DNA from: Haloferax sp046557615
GTDB taxonomy: Archaea > Halobacteriota > Halobacteria > Halobacteriales > Haloferacaceae
Reading direction: 5' to 3'
NCBI RefSeq assembly: GCF_046557615.1
Contig: NZ_JBKIII010000003.1
Location: 226,517-290,516 of the forward strand
DNA length: 64,000 nucleotides
Positions within the stretch are counted from its first letter, which is position 1, and each line of letters starts with the position of its first letter. Shown here piece by piece: positions 1 to 8,616 of this stretch. The notes under the pieces were generated by a model that was given only the letters and a program-made list of their open reading frames with translations, had not been told where the DNA came from and did no database searches. A program made the position numbers and the translations under genes.

Positions 1-1
1 G

Positions 2-889
2 AGTGCGACGGGCGCGAGTGCACTTCACAGGGGGGTCGCGGCGATACAGAGCGGCCAATCCGACGTTGCGCTCGTCGTCGGTGCCGAGAAGATGTCTGTG
101 GGTGAGACTGCAAACGTTACGGAAGCTATCAGCCGAGTCACCCACGAACGCGAGTATGCACAAGGACTCACTCTCCCATCGTTTGGGGGACTTGCTGCGG
201 GTGTGTACCTCGACCGATACGACGTCCCACGAGAGACGCTCGCGACGGTCGCCGCGAAGAACCACGCTAACGCGGCCGACAACCCAGTGGCGCAGTTCCG
301 GAAGACGATTAGCGTCGCAGACGCGCTCGAATCCCCCGTCATCGCCGACCCACTCCGTCTCTACGATTGTTGTCCAATGACCGATGGGGCTGCCGCTGTC
401 CTCCTTACCCGAGAGACAATGAACGATGTGCAGATACTGAGTGTTGGCAGTGCGACCGGAACCCACGCTGTTGCGGAACGACCGGACCCGCTCGAAATCG
501 AGAGCGTCCGGGAAGCGGGCGAACGAACGTTCGACGACGCAGGGATGACACCGGACGATATGGATGTCGTCTGTATTCACGACGCGTTCACCATCTTGGA
601 ACTCCTCGAACTCGAAGAACTGGGATTTTACCAACCTGGAACGGCGTGGCAAGCGGTTATGGAGGGCGAGACACGGCGAGATGGCCGTCTCCCGGTCAAC
701 CCCGGTGGTGGGTTGAAAGCGCGTGGGCATCCACTCGGTGCAACTGGCTTGTCTCAAATCATCGAACTCGTCTGGCAACTTCGCGGCGACCTTCCACCGA
801 ATCGGCAGGTGCCAAACGCCAGTACTGCCTTCGCAATCAACGTCGCGGGGTTCGGAAACAACAGCGTCTGTACGATATTAGAAGCATGA
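2..889 (+). CDS. Thiolase-family acyltransferase, 5' end missing
   Basis: C-terminal part (about 295 residues) of a thiolase of the SCP-x/lipid-transfer type, which carries out CoA-dependent C-C cleavage or condensation in fatty-acid or aromatic-acid catabolism. The reading frame is open to the window edge. It begins with S-A-T-G-A-S-A-L, the stretch that normally follows the nucleophilic Cys, so that Cys lies just outside. Visible motifs are G-A-E-K-M, the catalytic His in CIHDAF and the C-terminal GHPLGATG box. The stop overlaps the next start as ATGA, so it is translationally coupled to the DUF35 gene at 886. The same thiolase-DUF35 pairing recurs at 8131-9803. Family confident; substrate unknown. 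Confidence 0.9.
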   Translation, partial: SATGASALHRGVAAIQSGQSDVALVVGAEKMSVGETANVTEAISRVTHEREYAQGLTLPSFGGLAAGVYLDRYDVPRETLATVAAKNHANAADNPVAQFRKTISVADALESPVIADPLRLYDCCPMTDGAAAVLLTRETMNDVQILSVGSATGTHAVAERPDPLEIESVREAGERTFDDAGMTPDDMDVVCIHDAFTILELLELEELGFYQPGTAWQAVMEGETRRDGRLPVNPGGGLKARGHPLGATGLSQIIELVWQLRGDLPPNRQVPNASTAFAINVAGFGNNSVCTILEA

Positions 890-1245
890 AGCGACACACA
901 AGCGATTCAGGTCAACGACTGCGAGTCGATGAAGCCTTCCAGTGTTCGAGTTGCGACCAGCGGTGGTATTACACACGGAGTTGTTGCCCGAACTGTCGTG
1001 GTGAACACGTCGAAACCTACACACTCGGTGAGGGAACCGTGGTCGCAGCGACGACAGTCGAAGTGACACCACCAGACATTCGAAGCCCGAATTGGCTCGG
1101 TCTTACACGGTTCGAAGACGTACAGCTAATTGCGCAACTCACAGAGCGTGTGTCAGTCGGTGACCGAGTGGGGTTTGCAGGAGAGTATCGGTTACGGTCG
1201 GGTGACGAGCATTCCAATCCACGCCTGACTGCCGTGAGTGAATAA
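886..1245 (+). CDS. DUF35 OB-fold protein with zinc ribbon, thiolase partner
   Basis: A 119-residue protein with an N-terminal zinc ribbon (CSSC about residue 19 and CPNC about 34) followed by an OB-fold (TLGEGTVVAATTVEV onward). In archaea such DUF35 proteins bind thiolases and act as CoA-substrate shuttles or scaffolds, as in the acetoacetyl-CoA thiolase/HMG-CoA synthase complex. The start ATG overlaps the thiolase stop by four bases, fixing both the start and the operon. It is shorter than the paralogue at 8131-8616 (161 residues), lacking that protein's N-terminal extension. Confidence 0.85.
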   Translation: MKRHTSDSGQRLRVDEAFQCSSCDQRWYYTRSCCPNCRGEHVETYTLGEGTVVAATTVEVTPPDIRSPNWLGLTRFEDVQLIAQLTERVSVGDRVGFAGEYRLRSGDEHSNPRLTAVSE

Positions 1246-1347
1246 GCGTATCTCCCGACACGGCGACCAACGAACAAGGAGGTGGAGAGAAAGGAAGGCA
1301 CGCCCAACCGATGAACAGCGTCGCAGCGTCGTCTGTTCGAAAGGCGA

Positions 1348-1962
1348 TTACTCGTCAAATGTGAGTGATTCGAGGATGAACTCGTCGATAGCTGCTCGGG
1401 TCTCGTCGGGAGCGTCGTCGTGTCCGAGCGAGAGTTTGCGGCCGCGTGCAGCGTGGATGATGTCGGTGATGAGTTGACCCATTCGACTGGCATCGACGTC
1501 ACGGAAGACACCTTGTTCGATTCCTTCTTCGACGACTTCGGTGATGCTCGAGCGAATTCGCCCGTAGTGCGTGTTGAACATTTCGCGATGACGCTCGTCG
1601 TTCTGCGCGTAGGTGAACAATTCGTGGTAGACTTTCATGCGGTCCCAGTGGCCGAAGTCGTCGAACTTCGGGCCAAAGAGACACTGGTCGATGCGCGCGT
1701 CGAGTTCTTCACGGGGTGGGGCGTCCGAGTCGACTTCGACGCTTCCTTCGTACTGTTCGATGATGTACTCGAGAAAGTGCGACATGAGGTCGTACTTGCC
1801 GTCGAAGTGGTAGTGGATGACCTGTCGAGTCATCTCCATCTCCTCGCCGATGTCGCGCATTCGCAGGTCGTTGTAGCCGTGTTTACTCAGCGCTCGAAAC
1901 GTTGCTTCCATGATGGCCTCCTGCGTGTCGGAGGTGGCGCGTTCGTCGGTGGGGGTATTCAT
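1348..1962 (-). CDS. TetR-family transcriptional regulator
   Basis: A 204-residue one-component regulator. The N-terminal helix-turn-helix is recognisable: TFRALSKHGYNDLRMRDIGE, then the recognition helix region TRQVIHYHF and GKYDLMSHF. The rest is an all-helical ligand-binding domain. I chose the ATG at 1962 over an upstream extension because TetR proteins normally have 10-20 residues before the first helix, and the longer frame would run through the palindrome at 2017-2032. It is divergent from the amidohydrolase at 2068 and probably controls that gene and itself. The ligand is presumably a CoA ester or related metabolite of the cluster (inference). Confidence 0.88.
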   Translation of the reverse strand: MNTPTDERATSDTQEAIMEATFRALSKHGYNDLRMRDIGEEMEMTRQVIHYHFDGKYDLMSHFLEYIIEQYEGSVEVDSDAPPREELDARIDQCLFGPKFDDFGHWDRMKVYHELFTYAQNDERHREMFNTHYGRIRSSITEVVEEGIEQGVFRDVDASRMGQLITDIIHAARGRKLSLGHDDAPDETRAAIDEFILESLTFDE

Positions 1963-2016
1963 ATGGAACGATTTTCGTGGGGGAACATAGTGGTTGTTCT
2001 GCAGTCGCTCGTCTAG

Positions 2017-2032
2017 TTTACCGCACGGTAAA
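2017..2032. promoter_or_regulatory. Palindromic operator, probably for the TetR regulator
   Basis: TTTACCGCACGGTAAA has perfect 7-base arms around a 2-base centre. It lies in the 105-bp gap between the divergent tetR-type and amidohydrolase genes and touches the TATA-like element of the latter. Its position suits repression by blocking TFB/TBP. Assignment to this regulator is inference from location and symmetry. Confidence 0.65.
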
Positions 2033-2041
2033 TTATTTAAT
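2033..2041 (+). promoter_or_regulatory. TATA-like element of the amidohydrolase gene
   Basis: TTATTTAAT is centred about 30 bases before the ATG at 2068, the distance expected for a leaderless haloarchaeal transcript. It directly abuts the palindrome at 2017-2032, which would overlap the BRE. Confidence 0.5.
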
Positions 2042-2067
2042 GTCATGGTCCATGATTACAGACGACT

Positions 2068-3423
2068 ATGTCACGCACAGTCATCCAGAGCGGGACTGTT
2101 GTTTCACTCGATTCGGATATCGGTGACCTCGAGGACGCCGACATCCTCATCGAGGACGGAGAAATCGTCGAAATCGGTCACCGCCTTTCGACAGATAACA
2201 CCGAGGTAATCGACGCGTCGGACCACATCGTACTCCCCGGATTCGTCGATTCACACATCCACCTCGCACAGACGCAAGTCAGGGGCATCGCCGGGGACTG
2301 GTCGCTGATGGGTGAATACTTCGAACACATGCTCGGCAATATCACCGGACTCTACCAGCCCGAAGACATGTATCTCGGCGGGCTCTTCGGCGCACTGGAG
2401 AAGCTCTATACTGGGACGACCACGGCTCTGGACTGGTCGTACCCCAACACACTCGAACACGGCGAACGGGCCGTTGACGCGCTGAAGGATGCTAGACTGC
2501 GCACGGTGTACACCTACGGCCCACCGGGTGACGACGCGGCGAAGTGGTGGTACAACAGCGACGTCGGTCTCCCCGAAGAAAACATTCGTACTCTCTACGA
2601 CGAGAAGATACGCGACGACGACCTGCTCAGCCTAGCACTCGGGCTTCGAGGACCGGACTTCTGTACCGACGAAACCGCTCGCAAGGATTTGGAACTGGCA
2701 CGCGAATTGGGAGCGCTCTCTAGCATCCATATGGGTGCGGCCCAGTGGACCTCCTCCGAGTACAACCCCGACTACCAGGGCTTCGGTGCCCTCTCGGACA
2801 TGCTCGGCCCTGACGTGAACGTCGCCCACGGCAACCACTTCACGCAGGAAGACATCCAACACGCCGTCGACGCGGGCGTCTCGTTCTCTGCCACGCCCGA
2901 AGTCGAGATGCAGATGGGCCACGGGACCCCGGTCACCGGTAAGGTACTGAAAGCAGGCGGTCGTCCGACGTGGGGAGTGGACGTCTCCTCGGCAATCAGC
3001 GGCGACATGACGACCCAGATGCGCATCGGTCTGCAAACCCACCGGATGCTGGCGAACCAGCCACAACTCGAGGGCGGCGAGGAGGTCATGCAAGTTGACC
3101 TCACCGCGCGTGACACCCTTGAGATGGCGACTATCGAAGGTGCGAAAGCACTCGGTCTGGAAGACCAAATCGGGTCACTCACACCCGGCAAGCGTGCGGA
3201 CATCATCATGGTGGACACGAACGACTTCATGACCGCGCCCGCACACTCACCGGTCCAAACCGTCGTCTTCGAAATCGAACCGGCACACATTGATACAGTA
3301 CTCGTGGATGGCGAGGTTGTCAAGCGCGACGGCGAACTCCTCAACCCGGCAGTCACCGACGAATTCGACCGCTTCAAGCAGTCTGGCCACCGCCTCATCG
3401 AAGAATCCGGTATTGACCTCTAA
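2068..3423 (+). CDS. Amidohydrolase of the SsnA/AtzA/TrzN (chlorohydrolase) type
   Basis: A 451-residue cytosolic metal-dependent amidohydrolase. Metal-site signatures are in order: HIHL (residues about 63-66), SIHMG (about 220), HGNH (about 253-256) and the GVDVSS aspartate (about 304). The N-terminal composite beta domain (SGTVVSLDSD) and the C-terminal GKRADIIMVD segment are typical. The family deaminates or dechlorinates N-heterocycles such as 5-methylthioadenosine, guanine or triazines. The exact substrate cannot be told. It is divergent from the TetR-type gene and followed after 48 bp by a FAH-family gene in the same direction, so a small catabolic operon is likely. Confidence 0.88.
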   Translation: MSRTVIQSGTVVSLDSDIGDLEDADILIEDGEIVEIGHRLSTDNTEVIDASDHIVLPGFVDSHIHLAQTQVRGIAGDWSLMGEYFEHMLGNITGLYQPEDMYLGGLFGALEKLYTGTTTALDWSYPNTLEHGERAVDALKDARLRTVYTYGPPGDDAAKWWYNSDVGLPEENIRTLYDEKIRDDDLLSLALGLRGPDFCTDETARKDLELARELGALSSIHMGAAQWTSSEYNPDYQGFGALSDMLGPDVNVAHGNHFTQEDIQHAVDAGVSFSATPEVEMQMGHGTPVTGKVLKAGGRPTWGVDVSSAISGDMTTQMRIGLQTHRMLANQPQLEGGEEVMQVDLTARDTLEMATIEGAKALGLEDQIGSLTPGKRADIIMVDTNDFMTAPAHSPVQTVVFEIEPAHIDTVLVDGEVVKRDGELLNPAVTDEFDRFKQSGHRLIEESGIDL

Positions 3424-3471
3424 AGCTAGATTCAATACCCTTCAGGAAACACCCAATGGTAGCACACTACA

Positions 3472-4359
3472 ATGCGCATAGGACAATATAGCACGGCTGA
3501 TTCCGAAGACCTGTGGGTCGGCGTCCGACTCGACGACTCGACGGTCGTCAATCTCGAAGAAGCGGGCTCGGCAGCAGGCGTCTCACTTCCGACAGAGAGT
3601 ACCGAGTTGCTCGCGAGTTGGGAGTGGGAACAGAAGGTCGAACTCGCAATCGAGTACGCGACCGAGACAGAAACTGGACTGTACGACTCCGACGAACTCG
3701 ACCGACACGCACCGGTTACCGGCCCGGAGAAAATCGTCTGTGTCGGGCTGAACTATCGAGACCACGCAGAAGAAGGTGACAATCCGATTCCGGAGACGCC
3801 CGTTCTGTTCTCGAAGTTCCCGACGACGATTACCGGTCCGGACAGCACGATCTCGTGGGACCCAGATTTGACCCAAAAAGTCGATTACGAGGCAGAGTTC
3901 GTCATCGTCATCGGACGCGAGGCACGCCGCGTGAGCGAAGACGAGGCGCTCGACCACGTCGCAGGATTCCTCATCGGGAACGACGTATCTGCTCGTGACT
4001 TACAGCACGGCGACGGTCAGTGGGTCCGCGGGAAGAGTCTCGATTCGTTCGCGCCGATCGGCCCGGAGATTGTGACACCGGACGAAGTATCCGACCCCCA
4101 CGATCTGTCGATTTGGACCGAAGTCAACGGAACGCGACTCCAAGACTCTTCGACGTCGAACCTCATCTTCGGTGTGGACGAACTCGTGTCGTTCTGTAGC
4201 CAAGCGTTCACGCTCAAACCCGGAGACCTCATCTTCACCGGCACGCCCCCCGGCGTCGGCGTGTATCGAGAACCACCGGTGCTGTTAGAAGATGGCGACG
4301 AAGTAACGGTCGGCATCGACGAACTCGGCGAGTTGTCGAACACCTGCGCGTTCGACTAA
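3472..4359 (+). CDS. Fumarylacetoacetate hydrolase family protein
   Basis: A 295-residue FAH-superfamily protein (hydrolases, decarboxylases or isomerases of beta-keto acid-like compounds, often from aromatic degradation). The signature GLNYRDHAEE is at about residue 90, followed by the metal ligands in DYEAEFVIVIG and GNDVSARDLQ. GDLIFTGTPPGVG near residue 255 is the conserved C-terminal loop. An N-terminal domain of about 80 residues precedes it, as in most archaeal members. It is downstream of the amidohydrolase in the same direction. Substrate unknown. Confidence 0.9.
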   Translation: MRIGQYSTADSEDLWVGVRLDDSTVVNLEEAGSAAGVSLPTESTELLASWEWEQKVELAIEYATETETGLYDSDELDRHAPVTGPEKIVCVGLNYRDHAEEGDNPIPETPVLFSKFPTTITGPDSTISWDPDLTQKVDYEAEFVIVIGREARRVSEDEALDHVAGFLIGNDVSARDLQHGDGQWVRGKSLDSFAPIGPEIVTPDEVSDPHDLSIWTEVNGTRLQDSSTSNLIFGVDELVSFCSQAFTLKPGDLIFTGTPPGVGVYREPPVLLEDGDEVTVGIDELGELSNTCAFD

Positions 4360-4429
4360 TCGAGTCTTCGCGTTCCGACTCCCAACACCCTTCCAACCCC
4401 AGTTCGGTGCAACTGGTCACGTCCCACCG

Positions 4430-4441
4430 TCGAAAAAAAGC
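4430..4441 (-). terminator. Oligo-T terminator of the TatD-like gene
   Basis: A run of seven A on the plus strand (4433-4439) reads as a T tract on the minus strand, ten bases past the stop of the gene at 4449-5456. It lies between two convergent genes, where archaeal U-tract termination is expected. Confidence 0.45.
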
Positions 4442-4448
4442 ACCACCC

Positions 4449-5456
4449 TCAGTTGGAGAACCCGTACACGTCTCGTGGATTCTCCCACACGACTTTTCGA
4501 ATCGCGTCGGTGTCGATACCGTAGCGATAGAGTTCGAACATCGCCCGTTTGATCGCGTAGGGGTCCGTCTTGAGGATGTTCGCACAGTCGGTGTCGATCA
4601 TGATTCGTTCCGGACCGTACTCGTCGATTGCATCAGCGACATCCGCCGGGCCGACACCGATGAGCCACGAGTGGCCGATGGTGAAACTCAGATAGCACTC
4701 GGTCTCTTTCATGAGGTATTGGATGTTGTTCTGGTCGGCGTGGGAGGCGACGACTCTGTCTTCGGGTAAGCCAGCGTCGTGGGCTGCCTCGATATCGATT
4801 TTCACTGCCTTCAGAGCGGGGTTTTCTCCCGTAATGACGGGTTCTTGCCCGAGTCCGTAGTTCTTCTCGTAGCCCGGAACGCCGAACGCTGGGCGATACG
4901 ACCGACCAGAGCTACTGGACGTATTTGGGGTATGGAGGATAACTGGCAAGTCGTGTTGTGTTGCGAGTTCCATCTGGGCTTGCACGATTGCTCGTTGCTC
5001 GTCGAGGCCCCACGCTTCGACGTGCTGAGATGGAGTGACACCAGTTTCTCCGACTGCGACGACTTCCGGAAGTTGGCAGTAGCCATCCATCGCTTCGAGC
5101 AACTCGTCTGGGTCTTCGATACGCACGCCAGTGTGGATTCCGAGTCCCAACCGCGCCCTGAAGAAGTGATTTCGCTCGATTGCTGCGCGGCGATTGACGG
5201 CATCATCCCAGAGGAATCGGACATCGGATGCCCGAACTGGTTTGTACGGCGTCCAGTGATACCCCGACGAGACCATGACCATGCCTTCACACCCGGAAAG
5301 TGCGTACCGCTCTCTATCGTCCCACGAGAGCGTATGAGCGTGGTTGTGTCCGTCTATCCACGGCATGTTGAGTAGTTCAGTTGGCAGTCGCGGTTCCTCC
5401 TCGTCGTGCAGATAGGCATCGTCAGTTGGTCGTTTCGTTGGGTAGTTGGGGTTCAT
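4449..5456 (-). CDS. TatD-like metal-dependent hydrolase
   Basis: A 335-residue TIM-barrel hydrolase. The metal-binding GHNHAHT (about residues 35-41) corresponds to the HxH of the TatD/amidohydrolase family. Downstream are GETG (about 137-140), ILHTPN (about 172-177), SHADQNN (about 238-244) and IDTDCA (about 290-295), which match the E, H, H and D ligands. The family contains DNases and amide or phosphotriester hydrolases. This divergent haloarchaeal member sits among catabolic genes and is more likely a small-molecule hydrolase than a nuclease (inference). It is convergent with the FAH gene. Confidence 0.78.
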   Translation of the reverse strand: MNPNYPTKRPTDDAYLHDEEEPRLPTELLNMPWIDGHNHAHTLSWDDRERYALSGCEGMVMVSSGYHWTPYKPVRASDVRFLWDDAVNRRAAIERNHFFRARLGLGIHTGVRIEDPDELLEAMDGYCQLPEVVAVGETGVTPSQHVEAWGLDEQRAIVQAQMELATQHDLPVILHTPNTSSSSGRSYRPAFGVPGYEKNYGLGQEPVITGENPALKAVKIDIEAAHDAGLPEDRVVASHADQNNIQYLMKETECYLSFTIGHSWLIGVGPADVADAIDEYGPERIMIDTDCANILKTDPYAIKRAMFELYRYGIDTDAIRKVVWENPRDVYGFSN

Positions 5457-5618
5457 GTGTGTGTTCGTACAGTATCCGCTGGGCAGTTGCTGCCGCTCCG
5501 ATGTCCTGTGTGAGTGGTGATTGGTGTGGTCCCACTTAGCATTTGACGATGTGGTTCCACGGTAGACGGTGATGTCTCCGTCTCCATCTACAAGGCGAGA
5601 TTCTACACCGTGAGTGAG

Positions 5619-5930
5619 TTACTCGTCTCTGTGTTCGATACCCTGTTTCGAGACGTTCGAACGGGTGACAAAGTCGTCCATCCACGCTGGTGCATCCTCA
5701 TCTTTCGCTTCCATCCACGCCCATCCATGGTATACGTGAACCTTGTCAGTCCCTCGTTCGCGGAGTTTGAGTACCGCATGACCGTCGATATCGTCCTGGC
5801 TCGGTGCGGGGTGGAGACGCCGTGCAGCCTTCAACGCTGCCTGTCGTGGGTACGAACCACTGAATACGCTCGATTCTGTCCCATCGTTCTCAACCAGGAC
5901 GAAATTCCGTTTTCCATCTTCTCGAACCAT
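5619..5930 (-). CDS. Non-histone chromosomal protein MC1
   Basis: A 103-residue DNA-bending chromatin protein of the MC1 family, known from Methanosarcina and haloarchaea. Hallmarks are KRNFVLVENDG, VFSGSYPRQAALKAA, LRERGTDKVHVY and a C-terminal WM...V(S)KQGIE. It would act as a monomeric architectural factor on the chromosome. The ATG at 5930 was chosen because MC1 proteins start a few residues before the KRNF strand; a GTG five codons upstream is the alternative. No neighbour suggests an operon. Confidence 0.88.
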   Translation of the reverse strand: MVREDGKRNFVLVENDGTESSVFSGSYPRQAALKAARRLHPAPSQDDIDGHAVLKLRERGTDKVHVYHGWAWMEAKDEDAPAWMDDFVTRSNVSKQGIEHRDE

Positions 5931-6504
5931 GTTTAATCGTAGCACACTTTCAAAATTAGTAGTTGTTGTGGCCGAACTTCATTCTCTTCCGGCGTGTTAG
6001 TGACCCGTTTTCCTACCCAGAACTGTAAGATACTCTTTCGGACCCCCGACTTTCGAGTACTATCTCTCGGTTCGGGGGTGTCCGAAAGCGTTGTAGCGTG
6101 GGGTTGGTTCATACCAACTCACAGTCTGTAAGAGAGGATGAGTACATCTCTAATTTGTCGGATTGTCTGGTATATGGTTAGATAACCTCAGATAATAATT
6201 ATTTTGTTTCTTTACATGATTTCCTAAACACTACATTGGGGCTGCCCAAAACATTTATTCTGGATAATTCAAAGCACAATCCAATATTCTTGTATTTGAA
6301 AAGTTAAAATTTCTCAAGAAGTCTAAGCCATTTGAATTATCTGAGTTATTCAGATTATTTGGGTGTTGTTTGACTGTTTGGTAATTCGCGTACCCTCTCG
6401 AGCAATTTCGCGGGTTCTGTTCCCACAGACGACACTTGGGGTTGGTGAGCGACACGAGGCAAAAGGGGGACGTGAATGCCTCGTTGAATCCACGCACTGA
6501 GTTG
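5931..6504. other. AT-rich intergenic region with a long imperfect hairpin
   Basis: No convincing gene is visible in these 574 bases. From about 6115 to 6370 the sequence is very AT-rich, unlike the flanking genes. A strong inverted repeat lies at 6035-6088. CTTTCGGAC then CCCCGA pairs with TCGGGG, a 2-base bulge and GTCCGAAAG, around a 22-base loop. An 80-codon frame at 6255-6497 (minus) has no recognisable domain and unlikely composition, so it is not called. Confidence 0.6.
6035..6088. repeat. Imperfect inverted repeat (15-bp stem, 22-base loop)
   Basis: Arms 6035-6049 and 6072-6088 pair over 9 + 6 base pairs with a 2-base bulge. The repeat lies about 105 bp upstream of the MC1 start. It could be a structured RNA, a protein-binding site or a remnant terminal repeat; the sequence does not decide. 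Confidence 0.6.
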
Positions 6505-8127
6505 CTACTCTTCGACTGGGAGCGTTCCGAACTCCGCCGAGAATTGCTCTCGTAACTGTACCTTATCGAACTTTCCAGTCGTCGTCCGCGGCACTTCGTC
6601 GACGAAGACGAACTGTTCGGGGAGCCACCACTTCGGGAATCGGTCGAGCAGATGTTCCCGGAGGGCCTCCTCGGTCAGGCCGTCGGTTGTCGAGATGATG
6701 TAGGCGACCGGTCGCTCTTGCCACTTTTCGTGGTCCGCACTGATGACGACCGCTTCTTCGACACTCCCGTGGCTCATGAGTTCGTTCTCTAACTCGATAG
6801 AGGAGATCCATTCGCCACCCGATTTGATGATGTCGTCAACCCGGTCAACGACGCTGAGGTAGCCGTACTCGTCGATCCGTCCGATGTCGCCGGTTTTGAA
6901 CCAGCCGTCTTCGGTAAACGACTCTGCTGTCGCTTCGGGGCGGTTGTAGTATTTGTCCGCGAGCCACGGCGCACGGGCGTAGATTTCGCCTTCTGATTCG
7001 CCGTCGTACGGCACGCGTTCGCCATCGTCGTCACGGAGCTGGAGGTCGACACCGGGTGCTGGGATTCCTGCTTTCATCCGAAGCTGGTACTGCTTGTCTT
7101 CGGGGAGGCCTTTTGCTTCCGTCGTCAACAGCGTGTTTGCGAGGTGAGGTGACGCTTCGGTCATCCCGTACCCCTGGTAGATTGGTGCCTCGTACACGTT
7201 GTCGTACTTCCGAATGAGTGACTTGGGTGGCGAACTTCCTCCCGTGAGAACTCGGTCGAGGCTGTCGAGTTTCCCCGCCGTGTCGTCATTGAGGTACGTT
7301 TCCATGTCAATCCAGACGGTGGGGACGGCCGCCGCCACGCTCACAGCCTCGTCTGCGATGAGTTCCGCGATAGACTCAACATCCGTGTGACCACCGGGAA
7401 GAACGAGCTTCGAACCGCAGAACGTTGCGGTGTACGGAAACCCCCAACCATTGACGTGGAACATTGGAACGACTGGCATCACCGTATCGCTCTCGCCCAC
7501 ACTAAACACGTCGACGTGACTGTGCATCAACGTGTGAAGGAATACCTTTCGGTGGTAGTACTGAATTCCCTTCGGCAGGCCAGTGGTTCCCGACGTGTAA
7601 CAGAGACCGCACTCAGTGTTCTCTTCGATTTCGGGCCACTCGTACTCTGTTGGGTGTCCAGCGATGAACGACTCGTAATCCTCGACGGAATCGAACGACG
7701 TGTCGGGCACTTCGTCATCGAGTATCACGTAGTGTTCAACAGTTTCTAAGTCATCGGCGACGCGTTCGATGGTTTCGACGAACGCCGGATCGACGAACAC
7801 CAGTCGGTCAGATGCTTCGTTGATGATGTGGACGAGGTGTTCGTCCGGGAGACGGTGATTCACCGTGTGGACGCTTCGCTCGCTACACGCCGGACCGAAG
7901 TACAGTTCGTAGTGTCGGAAATGGTTCGCCGCAACGGCGGCGACTCGGTCTCCGGCGTCGAGGCCGAACTCGTCTAGCGCATGGGCCAGCTGAGCGATAC
8001 GTTCGTAGGCGTCTGCGTAGGTGTAGCGATGGTAGCCGTCGTCGAGTTTCGTTACGATTTCCTTGTGACCGAAGCGGTCGGTCGCTCGTTCGAGAAACTT
8101 CGTTATCGTCAGTTCGTAATCTAGCAT
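6505..8127 (-). CDS. Acyl-CoA synthetase (AMP-forming, fatty-acid ligase type)
   Basis: A 540-residue adenylate-forming enzyme: acid + ATP + CoA to acyl-CoA + AMP + PPi. The P-loop CYTSGTTGLPKG is near residue 175. YQGYGMTEASP (about 315), the GWFKTGDIGRIDEYGY core (about 410) and the catalytic C-terminal lysine in TTGKFDK (about 520) are all present, so the enzyme looks intact. It is the last gene of the long liv/beta-oxidation operon, 3 bp after the DUF35 gene. It probably activates the acid brought in by the LivKHMGF transporter or a product of it. Confidence 0.9.
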   Translation of the reverse strand: MLDYELTITKFLERATDRFGHKEIVTKLDDGYHRYTYADAYERIAQLAHALDEFGLDAGDRVAAVAANHFRHYELYFGPACSERSVHTVNHRLPDEHLVHIINEASDRLVFVDPAFVETIERVADDLETVEHYVILDDEVPDTSFDSVEDYESFIAGHPTEYEWPEIEENTECGLCYTSGTTGLPKGIQYYHRKVFLHTLMHSHVDVFSVGESDTVMPVVPMFHVNGWGFPYTATFCGSKLVLPGGHTDVESIAELIADEAVSVAAAVPTVWIDMETYLNDDTAGKLDSLDRVLTGGSSPPKSLIRKYDNVYEAPIYQGYGMTEASPHLANTLLTTEAKGLPEDKQYQLRMKAGIPAPGVDLQLRDDDGERVPYDGESEGEIYARAPWLADKYYNRPEATAESFTEDGWFKTGDIGRIDEYGYLSVVDRVDDIIKSGGEWISSIELENELMSHGSVEEAVVISADHEKWQERPVAYIISTTDGLTEEALREHLLDRFPKWWLPEQFVFVDEVPRTTTGKFDKVQLREQFSAEFGTLPVEE

Positions 8128-8130
8128 CGG

Positions 8131-8616
8131 TTAGTCACCTCCGGTATCGGTCGGCTCGAATCTGAAGAACACACGCTCGTGGTCGGCACCACCGTCGATT
8201 TCGACGATAGACAGTTCGACCGAATCGCCGATAGCGAGTTCTTCGTACGTCGTGTTGTCGATTCTCGAACTGAGTTTGACGTCACCGAGATCGACGATTC
8301 CCGTCACGAACGGCACTTCGTCTTCCATCCCAAGCGGTGCGCCCGCTCGAACCGTCGAGAACGCAAATAGCTCACCGGTGTCTGGGAGTTCGACGTATTC
8401 TAGCGAGTCACTGTGACAAGACGGGCAGACGATTCGCGGTGGGAAATGCAACTCCTCACACGCCGTACACTGGGTCGTCGTGAGTTGCCCTTCACGCAGA
8501 TTGGTGTAGAACTCAGCGATGCCTGTGTGGTCTTCGGTCTGTAGTTCGTAGAAATCGAGCAGTCGAGGGAGACCGATAGTGTCGGGCACCTCAACCGTTG
8601 TTCGCTCTTCGCTCAT
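8131..8616 (-). CDS. Zinc-ribbon OB-fold (DUF35) protein, thiolase partner
   Basis: A 161-residue DUF35 protein. An N-terminal helical stretch (RLLDFYELQTEDHTGIAEFY) precedes a zinc ribbon, CTAC (about residue 54) and CPSC (about 68), then an OB-fold with GELFAFSTVRAGAPLG. It is predicted to bind the thiolase encoded directly upstream, whose stop overlaps this start by four bases. It would help channel the CoA substrate. It is the second thiolase-DUF35 pair in the window and has the full-length N-terminal region missing from the one at 886. Confidence 0.88.
   Translation of the reverse strand: MSEERTTVEVPDTIGLPRLLDFYELQTEDHTGIAEFYTNLREGQLTTTQCTACEELHFPPRIVCPSCHSDSLEYVELPDTGELFAFSTVRAGAPLGMEDEVPFVTGIVDLGDVKLSSRIDNTTYEELAIGDSVELSIVEIDGGADHERVFFRFEPTDTGGD

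Noticed and set aside
6255..6497. 80-codon minus-strand frame in the AT-rich gap
   Set aside because: Asn/Ser-rich, not acidic, no domain, and lies in low-GC DNA where stop-free frames carry little weight.
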